Assembly: GCF_900637195.1 (NCBI RefSeq) | Contig: NZ_LR134356.1 | Location: 4,092,001 to 4,156,000 of the forward strand | DNA from: Mycolicibacterium aurum | GTDB taxonomy: Bacteria; Actinomycetota; Actinomycetes; Mycobacteriales; Mycobacteriaceae | DNA: 64,000 bases | Direction: 5' to 3' | In this document: one piece after another, positions 36,635 to 44,931 of the stretch | Layout of the letters: every line of letters begins with the position of its first letter | How positions within the stretch are numbered: the first letter of the stretch is position 1 | Made by a program: the position numbers and the translations under genes | The notes under the pieces: model-generated | What the model was told of the DNA's origin: nothing | Database searches by the model: none | What the model saw: only the letters and a program-made list of their open reading frames with translations

Positions 36635-37351
36635 ATGAACGCGGTCGGTGTGGTGTTGGCCGCGGGCCTCGGCACCAGGGTGGGCGCCGACGGCAACAAG
36701 GCCTACCTACCGCTGGCCGGACGCAGCATGCTGGCGTGGTCCCTCGACACACTGCTCGGCTCCCCCGACGTGACACGGACGATCCTGGTGTTCCGCCAGG
36801 GCGAATATGCTCTGGCCCGCGACACCGTGGATCGCGAACTCGGGGGCGCCGCAGTGGAATTGATCGAGGGCGGGGACACCCGGCATGCGTCGGAGACCAA
36901 TGTGGTCCGGTATCTGGCCGCCGACATCGAGGCGGGCGACGTGGATGTGGTTGCCATCCATGACGCGGCCCGTCCACTGGCCGGGCCCGACATGTTCGCT
37001 GAGGCCATCGCGCTGGCCCGTGAATACGGTGGCGCCCTCCCCGCACTCGCCGTCCGCGACCTCGCCGCGGTCGGCGCCGAGGGACTCACCGCTGTCGGGC
37101 ACCACGCCTCGCTGGTCAGGGTGCAGACACCGCAGGCGTTCCGCGCCCGTGACCTGCTGCACGCCTACCGCTGCGCCGAACGCGACGGGTTCGAAGGCAC
37201 CGACACGTCCTCGTGCATCGAGCGATACACCGACGTCGCGGTGCGGGCATTCGCGGGCAGCACGGGCAATTTCAAGGTCACCTATGCGCGGGATGTCGCT
37301 GTCGCCCAGCAGCTCCTCAGCGATCGGGCCGGTCGCCCCGGTCCGCGATGA
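36635..37351 (+). CDS. IspD-family nucleotidyltransferase (2-C-methylerythritol 4-phosphate cytidylyltransferase-like)
   Basis: A 238-residue protein with the IspD N-terminal nucleotide motif VVLAAGLGTRVGADGNKAYLPLAGRSML, an IHDAARPL metal-site motif near residue 108 and VQTPQAF near 165. It would transfer a nucleotide to a polyol or isoprenoid phosphate. Mycobacteria usually keep ispD beside ispF; neither ispF nor other MEP genes are here, so this may be a paralog with another substrate. TAGGGT lies six bases before the ATG, suggesting a leaderless mRNA. It overlaps the next, convergent gene by 35 bases. Confidence 0.8.
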   Translation: MNAVGVVLAAGLGTRVGADGNKAYLPLAGRSMLAWSLDTLLGSPDVTRTILVFRQGEYALARDTVDRELGGAAVELIEGGDTRHASETNVVRYLAADIEAGDVDVVAIHDAARPLAGPDMFAEAIALAREYGGALPALAVRDLAAVGAEGLTAVGHHASLVRVQTPQAFRARDLLHAYRCAERDGFEGTDTSSCIERYTDVAVRAFAGSTGNFKVTYARDVAVAQQLLSDRAGRPGPR

Positions 37352-38000
37352 TCGCGGCCAGATAGCCCGCGTCTGCCGGCAACTCGACGCTCATGGCGTC
37401 GTTGTCGCCCTCGACGAGAGTGACGGGCACATCGCCGGACAGCACCGCTTCGACTTCGTCGCAGGCGTCAGCGGCGGTGCCCGAGATGACCTGCGCCAGT
37501 AGGGCAGCATCGAAGCCGCGCGGGTACTGCACGGTGCGCAACTGTGCACGGTCCACCGTCGCTGTCACCACGCCCCGCGCGTCGACGGCCTTGATGCTGT
37601 CGGTGACCGGGCAGATCGGCAACACGGCGACGGCTCCTGCGCGCAGCTCCGCCGCCACCCGCTCCAGGGTCGCGGGGGCGACGAGGGGCCACGCGAGATC
37701 ATGGAGCAGCACGTGCCCTCGGGGCCCGTCGGCGAGTGCGCGTAATCCCGCGTCGATGCAGTGCTTACGCTCCCCCGGCGCGTCGGCAGCCACCACGCGC
37801 ACCGGCAAGAGTTCCAGCGCCGCAAGGGCGTTGCGGACCTCATCGACCAGAGACCCGGCCGTACAGACCACGACGTCGCCGACCGATGCCAGGGTCCGGA
37901 CGATTCGCACGAGCGTCGACTGCCCTGCCACGGGCGCGAACACCGCCTCACGACGTCGGGCGAAGGACTCGGGAACTGGCAGAATCGCCGTCACAGTCAC
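37317..38000 (-). CDS. Divergent IspD-like protein with degenerate nucleotide-binding loop
   Basis: 227 residues aligning with IspD in its middle and C-terminal parts (LLHDLAWPLVAPATLERV, CPVTDSIKAVDARGVV, LRTVQYPRGFDAALL). The N-terminal AAGxGxR...PK loop is replaced by PVPESFARRREAVFAPVAGQ, so CTP binding is doubtful. GTG 38000 is assigned; GTG 37994 is possible. It lies 20 bases after the Mce-associated gene in the same orientation and tail-overlaps the first IspD-like gene. It may be a regulator or pseudoenzyme; that is inference. Confidence 0.65.
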   Translation of the reverse strand: MTVTAILPVPESFARRREAVFAPVAGQSTLVRIVRTLASVGDVVVCTAGSLVDEVRNALAALELLPVRVVAADAPGERKHCIDAGLRALADGPRGHVLLHDLAWPLVAPATLERVAAELRAGAVAVLPICPVTDSIKAVDARGVVTATVDRAQLRTVQYPRGFDAALLAQVISGTAADACDEVEAVLSGDVPVTLVEGDNDAMSVELPADAGYLAAIIADRGDRPDR

Positions 38001-38020
38001 GGCGCTAGACGGTATACCGA

Positions 38021-38692
38021 TTACACCGGATCGAACGACTCGATCAGCCAGTTGCCGTCGATCTTCGTCAGCCCCACCTTCACGCTGCTGGCGGCGAACG
38101 CCCCGTCGGGGTTCTCCTTGCTCGTGGTGGTCTGGTTGATGAACACGAGCACCTCGGCGTTCTCCGGCTCCATCTGCGAGACGGCGGCGCGCACCACCGA
38201 CGCGGCGGTCTTGACGGACTTCTCCCGTGCCGCCGGCGTGACGATCTGCTCGGTGAATTGGGTGTAGTAGTTCAGGAAGTCGCCGGTCAGCTTCGACTTG
38301 GCGTTGGCGAAGTCCTGGTCCAGCGAGTCCGGAGAATAGGACAGCAAGGCGATGGTCCCGGTCTTGGCCGCATCGAGCGCCACCTGTGCGGCCGCGGGGT
38401 CGGTCTCCTGATCGGGGCGGTAATCGTTGACGTACACCCAGCCGGCCACCGCCCCCGAGCCGAGTAGCGCCACCGCGAGCAGCGCCGCGGTGACCAGAGC
38501 GCGTACCGAACGCCGAGAGCCCTTCCTGGCGCTCACATCGGCCGCGTCGCCGCTGTCGTCCGCGGCGACGGGTTTGTCATCGCCGTCGGGCTGGTCGCTG
38601 TGAACCTCGGCTGCCTCGACGTCGGTGTCTGACGCGACGACGTCCGGCACGCCGTCCTTCCCGCCGTCCCTCCCGCTGTCCTTCTCGCTCAC
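38021..38692 (-). CDS. Mce-associated membrane protein
   Basis: 223 residues: a charged Asp/Glu-rich cytoplasmic N-terminus (1-60), one membrane helix (ALVTAALLAVALLGSGAVAGWVYV, about 65-88), and an extracytoplasmic domain with the Mam/Mas pattern (AAKTGTIALLSYSPDSLDQDFANAKSKLTGDFLNYYTQF). Such proteins usually follow mceF and are thought to help assemble or stabilise the Mce complex. It overlaps its upstream neighbour by 4 bases. Confidence 0.85.
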   Translation of the reverse strand: MSEKDSGRDGGKDGVPDVVASDTDVEAAEVHSDQPDGDDKPVAADDSGDAADVSARKGSRRSVRALVTAALLAVALLGSGAVAGWVYVNDYRPDQETDPAAAQVALDAAKTGTIALLSYSPDSLDQDFANAKSKLTGDFLNYYTQFTEQIVTPAAREKSVKTAASVVRAAVSQMEPENAEVLVFINQTTTSKENPDGAFAASSVKVGLTKIDGNWLIESFDPV

Positions 38693-39585
38693 GGCACGAA
38701 CTCGACTTTCGCCATCTTGATCTGGTCACCCTCGCGCTCGAGGCTGACGCCCAGTCGCCACGTGCGCGGCTCCTGCTGAGCGCCTGCGGTGTTGGTGACG
38801 CGCGAGGAGGCCGCCACCAGGACCTCAGCCTTGTCGTCGGACATCGATTCGACGGCGGTGGAGTTGACGCTGACCTCGGTGATGACCTTCGAATCCTGGG
38901 CCACCTTGACGAAATCGGCTGCCTGCGACTCGAAATCGGACTTGAACTGGCCGGTCGAGTTGTCGATGATGCGTTGCACGTCCTCTTCGGCCTTGTTGAA
39001 GTCCAGCGACATCAGCGTCACCACGCTCTGCCGGGCCGCCGCCGCATATTCCGCTTCCTGATGCCGGAGCTTCTCGGCAGCCTGATGCTTCCAGAGCATC
39101 AGTCCGCTGAGGGCCAGCAGCGCCACGGTGCACAGAACCGCGACGGTAGCGGCCAGTCCCTTCCAGCCGGGTCGCGGAATGCGGCGCCGCTTACTCGTTG
39201 CGGGGTCGGGTTCACCTTCACGGTCGACGTCGTCGTCTGCGTCGATGTCGACCACGTCGTCGGTGGTCTCGGCCCCAGGGTCAGTGGCGTCAGCGATGTC
39301 GGCGGCGGCGCCTTCTGCCGTTCCTCCGGTCGCCGACTCCGCCTTGTCTGCGCCTGTTTCTTCGTCCTTGTCTTCGTCCTGCGCGAGCGCCTCCCGACGC
39401 AGCCGGGCCGCGCGCGCCCGCGCACGGGCGGCAGCAGCCAACGCCTCCGCCTCGGCAGCCTCGGCTTCGGCCTCCTCGACAAGCGCGCGGGCCTGTTCGG
39501 AGCCGGGGGGTCGGTCGGGTTCCGGAGTCGATTCCTCGACGCGGTCCGCGTCGATCACCGAGTCGCGGCGCCGGAAAGACGGCAC
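38689..39585 (-). CDS. Mce-associated membrane protein with Ala/Glu-rich coil
   Basis: 298 residues. It has an acidic N-terminus with an Ala/Glu/Arg-rich probable coiled coil (about 30-70), a highly acidic segment, one membrane helix (GLAATVAVLCTVALLALSGLML, about 145-167), and a periplasmic Mam domain (RQSVVTLMSLDFNKAEEDVQRIIDNSTGQF). GTG 39585 (VPSFRRRD) is chosen because AAGGAGG stands 5 bases upstream; the frame to 39852 lacks a site. It is paired and overlapping with a second Mam protein, 13 kb from the mce operon in this window. Confidence 0.83.
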   Translation of the reverse strand: MPSFRRRDSVIDADRVEESTPEPDRPPGSEQARALVEEAEAEAAEAEALAAAARARARAARLRREALAQDEDKDEETGADKAESATGGTAEGAAADIADATDPGAETTDDVVDIDADDDVDREGEPDPATSKRRRIPRPGWKGLAATVAVLCTVALLALSGLMLWKHQAAEKLRHQEAEYAAAARQSVVTLMSLDFNKAEEDVQRIIDNSTGQFKSDFESQAADFVKVAQDSKVITEVSVNSTAVESMSDDKAEVLVAASSRVTNTAGAQQEPRTWRLGVSLEREGDQIKMAKVEFVP

Positions 39586-39651
39586 ACCGACCTCCTTGTC
39601 TTCTGCGTCATCGCACGATCGTTGGATGAGAACGTCATTCTTCTTTTTCGC

Positions 39652-39669
39652 GTATCGCCTTAACGATAC
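39652..39669. promoter_or_regulatory. Inverted repeat upstream of the Mce-associated gene pair
   Basis: GTATCG-CCTTAA-CGATAC is a perfect 6-6-6 inverted repeat, 67 bases upstream of GTG 39585 and within the 149-base gap after the ligase stop. It could be an operator; the stem is too short and A+T-rich to be a convincing terminator. Confidence 0.4.
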
Positions 39670-39734
39670 CCCTGCGTCCCGAGTCGGCGACGAAAGCCGT
39701 GGCTGCGGAAATGCTGTACACGCTGTGCGAATGC

Positions 39735-41207
39735 TCAGCGCGTGGCGTCCTGCAGTCGGTCTTTCATCACCTTGCCGGTCGCGTTCAACGGCAACTCGTC
39801 GAGGAACTCTACATACCGCGGCACCTTGAAACCGGCCATTCGGCTTCGACACCAGGCGATCACGATGTCGGCGTTCAGCGGCTCACCAGGATCGATTGCG
39901 GGCGCCTTCGCGACGACGAACGCCTTGCCGACCTGTCCCAGGCGCTCGTCGGGCACGCCGATGACCGCGGCCTGGGCGATGGCGGGGTGCTCAAGCAGGA
40001 AGCCCTCGATCTCGGCCGGGTAGGCGTTGAATCCCCCGACGATGAACATGTCCTTCTTTCGGCCGACGATCCTGAGCCGGCCCGCGGCGTCGACGGTGCC
40101 GAGGTCACCGGTGTGCAGCCAGCCCTGCGGGTCGATCGCCTCCGCGGTCGCCACCGGGTCTTCGAGATAGCCCTGCATCACCGTGTAACCCCGCACCAGG
40201 ACCTCGCCGTCGTCGGCGATGCGCATCTCCACGCCGTCGCAGGCCACACCGGCTGTGGTCGCGATGTCCTCGAACGTGTCTCCGGGCCGGGACAGCGTCA
40301 CGGTGCCCGCTTCGGTGAGGCCGTAGCCGGTGGCCAGAGTCCGGAAAGGCAGCTCTTCGTGCACCCGCCGGATCAGCTCGACCGGGATGTCCGCTGCCCC
40401 GGTCACACCGGCGCGCAGCGTGGACAACCTCGACTTGTCCTTCACGGCCAGCAGCGAGTGGTACAGGGTCGGCGGCCCCGGCAGCATCGTGATCCGTTCT
40501 TGGGCAATGAGTTCCACGACACGGTCCACATCGAACACCGGCACGGGCACCATGGTCGCCCCGCGGATGAACGACGCGATGATTCCGGCCTTGTAGCCGA
40601 ACGTGTGGAAGTACGGGTTGACCATGAGGTAACGGTCGCCCTCGCGCAGATCTGCGAGGTCGCACCATTCCTCGTACAACCGCAGGTTCTGTCGATGGTT
40701 CATCATCACGCCTTTGGGGCGTCCCGTCGTGCCCGAGGTGAAGATGATGTCGGAGATGTCGCCACCCTCGACGGGACGGCTGAACGGCCTTCCCGTGGAG
40801 AGGAAGTCGGACTTCAGGTCGATGACGGGCACATCGCCCGGAGCCTCGTACTCGACGCCCAGGAAACCCTGCTCGACCAGTACCGCCTTGGCGCCGCTCC
40901 GGGCGATGATGTCACCGGCCTCCTCGGCCTTGAAGCGGGTGTTGACGGGTACGAGCACTCCACCGGCGGTGATGAGCCCGAACGCGGCGATGATCCACTC
41001 GGCACTGTTGGGCGCCCAGACAGCGGCCCGGTCACCCTTGGCGATCCCGAAGTCAGCGAATGCCCCTGCTGCGCAACTGATCCGATTGACCAGCTGATCG
41101 AAGGTCAAGCGCAGCGGACCGTCGACGACTGCTTCCGCATCGCCGAACCGGTCCGCCGCGCTGGCGACCAACTCCGGGAGGGTCTCCCAACGGCGTCGGT
41201 ACGTCAC
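39735..41207 (-). CDS. Acyl-CoA ligase (FadD3-like class I adenylate-forming enzyme)
   Basis: 490 residues with the AMP-binding signature FTSGTTGRPKGVMM near residue 160, YGLTEAGT near 285, WLHTGDLG near 360 and the C-terminal Lys motif PLNATGKVMKD. It activates a carboxylate with ATP and CoA. The first residues (VTYRRRWETLPELV) and length resemble FadD3-type ligases of steroid-ring catabolism, but the substrate is not proven. GTG 41207 overlaps the amidohydrolase stop by 4 bases; the longer frame to 41942 is its antisense-phase shadow. Confidence 0.9.
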   Translation of the reverse strand: MTYRRRWETLPELVASAADRFGDAEAVVDGPLRLTFDQLVNRISCAAGAFADFGIAKGDRAAVWAPNSAEWIIAAFGLITAGGVLVPVNTRFKAEEAGDIIARSGAKAVLVEQGFLGVEYEAPGDVPVIDLKSDFLSTGRPFSRPVEGGDISDIIFTSGTTGRPKGVMMNHRQNLRLYEEWCDLADLREGDRYLMVNPYFHTFGYKAGIIASFIRGATMVPVPVFDVDRVVELIAQERITMLPGPPTLYHSLLAVKDKSRLSTLRAGVTGAADIPVELIRRVHEELPFRTLATGYGLTEAGTVTLSRPGDTFEDIATTAGVACDGVEMRIADDGEVLVRGYTVMQGYLEDPVATAEAIDPQGWLHTGDLGTVDAAGRLRIVGRKKDMFIVGGFNAYPAEIEGFLLEHPAIAQAAVIGVPDERLGQVGKAFVVAKAPAIDPGEPLNADIVIAWCRSRMAGFKVPRYVEFLDELPLNATGKVMKDRLQDATR

Positions 41208-42394
41208 GTCGTGACGAGGCGCCCCAGATTGCCACCCATGATCTTGGCCTGGTCCTCGACCGAGAGGTGCTCGAGCGCCGTGACGTAGTGGGTCGGCTCG
41301 GCCAACCCCTCCGGATGCGGCCAGTCGGAACCGTAGAGAACCTGGTCGACACCGATCAGGTTGATCAGGTCGTCGATGCCCTCCTCGTAGAACGGGCTGA
41401 CATAGATGCGGTTCTTGATCTCTTCCATCGGGTTGCCCGCGAAGGCTTCTGGTGCCTTCTTGTAGACCTCGGCCATGGAGTCCAGCAGCGGGAACATCCA
41501 CTTCGAGCCGGCTTCGACGATGCCGACCTTGAGCTTGGGGAAACGGAACAGCGCCCCGTGGATCACCCATGAGGCCACCGCGTCCTGAATCGGCCGCCAC
41601 TCGTTGAGAATCGACATCGCGTTCGTCTGGAACGGCAGCATCTCCTGCTGGGCGCCGTCCCACTCGGAGGTGTACCGGGAGTAGCCGCTGTCGCTGGAGT
41701 GCATTCCGACGAAGATGTCGTACTCGACGCACCGCTCCCAGAACGGGTCGAACTCGGGCAGCGCGAACGACCGCGGGCCGCGGAAACCGGGCACCGGTGC
41801 GGGCCGGATCAGGATGGCCCGCGCACCGCGCTTGACTGCCCACTCCAGCTCCTCGATGGCCTTCTCGACGATCGGAAGCGTGATCACCGGCGTGGTGAAG
41901 ATCCGGTTCTGGTAGTTGAAACCCCAGACCTCGTGCAGCCATTCGTTGAGCGCGTGCACGATGACGTGGATCGCGACCGGGTCATCGGACAGGCGCTCCT
42001 CGATCAGGCTGGCCAACGTCGGGAACATCAGCGATCGATCCAGCCCGAGCTCGTTCATCTTCTCGATGCGCGGGGCAGGCTCGAAGAACGCCGGGATGGC
42101 CTTCATCGGCTCGCCGAACAGCTCACGCTTGCTCTTGCCGTCGGGGTTGCCGAACTTGAAATACTCCTCCCACGCGCCAGGCTTGGCGACCACGGAGAAC
42201 GTCGGGTTCGGGATGTAGTTGCTGATCTGGCCCTTGAGCGCGATCTTCGTCCGCCCGTTGACCTCGACGTACTGGACGACGTCCTTGTACTCCTTGGGCA
42301 GATACTTCGTCATCGCCTCGGGCGGCTCGTACAGATGGTTGTCCGCATCGAACAGCGGAAACGGTATGTCGACGCGGTGCGACAGTTGTCCCAT
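41204..42394 (-). CDS. Metal-dependent amidohydrolase (amidohydrolase 2 family)
   Basis: 396 residues with the metal-binding start FPLFDADNHLYEPPEA, a middle HVIVHALNEWLHEV, VGMHSSDSGY and the C-terminal YGSDWPHPEG metal site. The family includes decarboxylases and C-C hydrolases of aromatic and steroid catabolism. GGAAAAGGAG stands just upstream of the ATG. It forms a coupled pair with the ligase downstream (4-base overlap), and the inverted repeat at 42417-42431 lies in its promoter. Confidence 0.88.
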   Translation of the reverse strand: MGQLSHRVDIPFPLFDADNHLYEPPEAMTKYLPKEYKDVVQYVEVNGRTKIALKGQISNYIPNPTFSVVAKPGAWEEYFKFGNPDGKSKRELFGEPMKAIPAFFEPAPRIEKMNELGLDRSLMFPTLASLIEERLSDDPVAIHVIVHALNEWLHEVWGFNYQNRIFTTPVITLPIVEKAIEELEWAVKRGARAILIRPAPVPGFRGPRSFALPEFDPFWERCVEYDIFVGMHSSDSGYSRYTSEWDGAQQEMLPFQTNAMSILNEWRPIQDAVASWVIHGALFRFPKLKVGIVEAGSKWMFPLLDSMAEVYKKAPEAFAGNPMEEIKNRIYVSPFYEEGIDDLINLIGVDQVLYGSDWPHPEGLAEPTHYVTALEHLSVEDQAKIMGGNLGRLVTT

Positions 42395-42416
42395 GAAAGA
42401 CTCCTTTTCCTATCGG

Positions 42417-42431
42417 GAGAATCGTATTCTC
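42417..42431. promoter_or_regulatory. Inverted repeat GAGAAT-N3-ATTCTC
   Basis: GAGAATCGTATTCTC, a perfect 6-3-6 repeat 22 bases upstream of the amidohydrolase ATG. It uses the same hexamers as the repeats at 44075 and 44889 but in the opposite relative orientation. Confidence 0.6.
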
Positions 42432-42453
42432 ATTCTGTGTGGGCCGCAACGGC

Positions 42454-44028
42454 CTATCGGACCTCCGTCGCGACGTCGGGTCGGAACCGGCTCGCCACGG
42501 ACTGCCGGACCAGGAATTTCTGGACCTTGCCGCTGGCGGTCCTGGGGTAGTCCTGCCCCTCGGGGACCCGGTGCAGTTCCTCGGGCCACTTCTGTCTCGC
42601 CACCCCGCTCTGCGTGAAGTGGACCCGGACGTCGGCGAGGCTCGGCATCCGCCGCCCCTCACGGATCCGCAGGACGGCAGCGGCGCGCTCCCCCAGCCGG
42701 GGGTCAGGCACGGCCACCACCACGGCTTCGGCCACCTCCGACATGCCCATCAGCACCTCCTCGACCTCCAAGGCGCTGATGTTCTCCCCGCCCCTGATGA
42801 TCACGTCGGCCTTGCGGTCGGTGATGGTCAGGTAGCCGTCCTCGTCGAGCACCCCGATGTCGCCGGTGTGATACCAGCCGTCCTCGTCGAATGCGCGTGA
42901 GGTCAGTTCGTCGTCGGTGTAGCCGAGACACAGGTCGGGACCCCGGCTGAAGATCTCGCCGTCGGGTCCGAACCTGATCTCGACACCGGGCCGGGCGTCG
43001 CCGTCGGTGAACAGTCGCTTCTCCGCCGGCGCGGACGGCCGCGAGCCGGTGATCGACGGATGCTCGGTGCTGCCGTACGAGCGGAAGACGAACATCCCCA
43101 GGTCGGTCAGTCGCTGGGTGACGGTGGCGGAGACCGTCGAACCGCCGAGACCGACGGTGGTGAAGTGGCGCAGGTGCTCGGGCCTGCAGTCGGGATGATC
43201 CAGCAGACTGGTCACGAAATACGGCGGACCACCGCCGATGGACAGGCCATCGCTTTCGATCAGCTGCAACACCCGGCCGGGATCCCACACATCGCACAGG
43301 TCGATGGGCGCACCTTCGAGAACCGGGATCAGGAACGCGCCGAGCATGCCGATGAAATGGCCGACGGGTGTCGCCGTCAGCTGACGGCCCCGGTCGGGCG
43401 GGTAGTTCTCCAGCAGCTGACGGGTTTCGCAGCACAGGGTCTGGTGGCTGTGGACCACACCCTTGGGGTCGCGCGTGGTTCCCGAGGTGAACGCGATCAG
43501 CGCGGGGCCCGCTGGATCTGCGGCCACGGTGCCGTCCAGCGGCTCGTCGGCGAGAAGGTCCTCGAACGAGGGGCTGTCCACCAGCGCGACGATCGGGATC
43601 TCTGCACAGAGATCCGGCTGAAACCGCATCCGCCCGAACTCCGGCGCCGTCACGAACACGCGCGGCTTGGCGGTCGCGATGATGTGCGCGAGTTCTTTGC
43701 GGCCGTAGAAGTGGACGATCGGAACGGTGACCGCACCCAGGAACGCCGAGGCCCAGAAGGTCACGGCCGCTTCTCGCCAGTTGGGCAGCTGCATCGCCAC
43801 GACGTCGCCGGAGCCCACGCCCCGCGCGCGCAGGCCGGCCGCCAAGCGCCGCGCGTCGCGCGCGACCTCGCCGAAGGTGCCCGAGTAGGGACGCACCTCC
43901 GAGTGCACGTGAAAGCCGGCATCGGCGTGGTCTGCGAGGCCGCGGGCGAGAAGTTCACCCAGGGTTTCCCGGGTCCAATACCCTTCCTGCTCGTAGCGCT
44001 TGACCAGCTCAGCAGGAATCTGCCGCAT
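42454..44028 (-). CDS. Acyl-CoA ligase (class I adenylate-forming, cyclohexanecarboxylate-CoA ligase-like)
   Basis: 524 residues with AMP-binding motif FTSGTTRDPKGVVHS near residue 180, YGSTEHPS near 320, WYHTGDIG near 400 and the C-terminal PRTASGKVQKF Lys motif. It should activate a carboxylic acid to its CoA ester. The ATG at 44028 faces the enoyl-CoA hydratase gene across a 92-base gap that contains a 6-7-6 inverted repeat, so the two genes are probably co-regulated. Confidence 0.9.
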   Translation of the reverse strand: MRQIPAELVKRYEQEGYWTRETLGELLARGLADHADAGFHVHSEVRPYSGTFGEVARDARRLAAGLRARGVGSGDVVAMQLPNWREAAVTFWASAFLGAVTVPIVHFYGRKELAHIIATAKPRVFVTAPEFGRMRFQPDLCAEIPIVALVDSPSFEDLLADEPLDGTVAADPAGPALIAFTSGTTRDPKGVVHSHQTLCCETRQLLENYPPDRGRQLTATPVGHFIGMLGAFLIPVLEGAPIDLCDVWDPGRVLQLIESDGLSIGGGPPYFVTSLLDHPDCRPEHLRHFTTVGLGGSTVSATVTQRLTDLGMFVFRSYGSTEHPSITGSRPSAPAEKRLFTDGDARPGVEIRFGPDGEIFSRGPDLCLGYTDDELTSRAFDEDGWYHTGDIGVLDEDGYLTITDRKADVIIRGGENISALEVEEVLMGMSEVAEAVVVAVPDPRLGERAAAVLRIREGRRMPSLADVRVHFTQSGVARQKWPEELHRVPEGQDYPRTASGKVQKFLVRQSVASRFRPDVATEVR

Positions 44029-44074
44029 GGCTGTGGGCCACCTTCCGTCAGCCGGGACACGCGAACGCGATGCT

Positions 44075-44093
44075 ATTCTCCGCCAGCGAGAAT
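44075..44093. promoter_or_regulatory. Inverted repeat ATTCTC-N7-GAGAAT in divergent promoter
   Basis: A perfect 6-7-6 repeat between the divergent ligase and enoyl-CoA hydratase genes. A TACCGT -10-like element follows at about 44100-44105 for the plus-strand gene. The same layout recurs upstream of the DUF35 gene. Confidence 0.65.
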
Positions 44094-44120
44094 GCCAATA
44101 CCGTAGAGGGAGAATGCCCG

Positions 44121-44837
44121 ATGGTCGATCTCGACATCGCCGATGGTCTGGCGATCATCACCATCGACCGCCCGCACGCGCGCAATGCGATCTCGCTGGA
44201 CACCATGGACCAGCTCGACGCAGCCCTCGACAGCGCCGAAGGGGCGCAGGCGCTTGCGCTCACCGGCGCAGGCGAGAAGGCATTCGTCTCCGGCGGCGAC
44301 CTGAAGGAACTCAGCGCACTGCGTACCGAGGAGCAGGCTGCGGGAATGGCGCTGCGCATGCGATCGATCTGCGACCGCATCGCCGGCTTCCCCGCGCCGG
44401 TCGTGGCGGCGCTCAACGGCCACGCGCTCGGCGGCGGAGCCGAGTTCGCCGTCGCCGCGGATATCCGCCTGGCGGCCGATGACATCAAGATCGGGTTCAA
44501 CCAGGTCGCGCTGGCGATCATGCCGGCCTGGGGCGGCGCCGAGCGGCTCGTCGACCTGGTCGGCTACAGCAGGGCGCTGCTGCTGGCCGGCACCGGGCGG
44601 ATTCTGACCGCCCCAGATGCCGAGCGGATCGGACTCATCGATCAGGTGATTCCCCGCGCCTCCTTCGACGAGCAGTGGCGCCTCGTCGCACGGTCGCTGG
44701 CCACCGCGCCCGCCCGTGAGGTCAAGCGCGTGATGCGCGGCGTACCCACCACCGACGCCGTCGCAGCCTTCGCCCGGCTGTGGGTATCCGACGAACACTG
44801 GGCCGCGGCGGACAGGGTGTTGAAGAAGAGTCCGTAG
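44121..44837 (+). CDS. Enoyl-CoA hydratase/isomerase
   Basis: 238 residues with crotonase features: LAIITIDRPHARNAIS, the oxyanion segment GAGEKAFVSGGDLKEL and NGHALGGGAEFAVAADIRLA containing the conserved Glu-type region, then NQVALAIMPAWGGAERL. It hydrates an enoyl-CoA in beta-oxidation. ATG 44121 is preceded by AGGGAG; the upstream frame start at 44070 would cover the operator. Confidence 0.87.
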   Translation: MVDLDIADGLAIITIDRPHARNAISLDTMDQLDAALDSAEGAQALALTGAGEKAFVSGGDLKELSALRTEEQAAGMALRMRSICDRIAGFPAPVVAALNGHALGGGAEFAVAADIRLAADDIKIGFNQVALAIMPAWGGAERLVDLVGYSRALLLAGTGRILTAPDAERIGLIDQVIPRASFDEQWRLVARSLATAPAREVKRVMRGVPTTDAVAAFARLWVSDEHWAAADRVLKKSP

Positions 44838-44888
44838 GCGTTCCGCACCGGCCGCGTCCGCCCCCCGTTGGCCGGCTTCAGGCGACGT

Positions 44889-44907
44889 GTTCTCTCTAGA
44901 CGAGAAC
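44889..44907. promoter_or_regulatory. Inverted repeat GTTCTC-N7-GAGAAC at the DUF35 gene promoter
   Basis: A perfect 6-7-6 repeat placed over the -35 region of the promoter whose -10 is TATGGT (44920-44925). It has the same architecture and near-identical half-sites as 44075-44093. Confidence 0.65.
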
Positions 44908-44919
44908 GCCATTTCCGAT

Positions 44920-44925
44920 TATGGT
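44920..44925 (+). promoter_or_regulatory. -10 element, leaderless DUF35-thiolase promoter
   Basis: TATGGT with six bases to GTG 44932, so the transcript likely starts at the codon; the inverted repeat just upstream would allow repression. Confidence 0.55.
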
Positions 44926-44931
44926 CAATCC

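Noticed and set aside
35295..37046. 583-residue form of the LtrA-family gene
   Set aside because: The N-terminal ~165 residues are the antisense of the IspD-like gene; homology and a start codon with ribosome site begin at 36551.
39628..39642. GAGAAC-GTC-ATTCTT as a further member of the GAGAAT regulon
   Set aside because: The two halves are not complementary at two positions, so it is too weak to count as an operator.
39735..41942. 735-residue form of the FadD3-like ligase
   Set aside because: The extra N-terminal part overlaps the amidohydrolase in another phase on the same strand and lacks ligase homology; GTG 41207 with GTGA overlap is the start.
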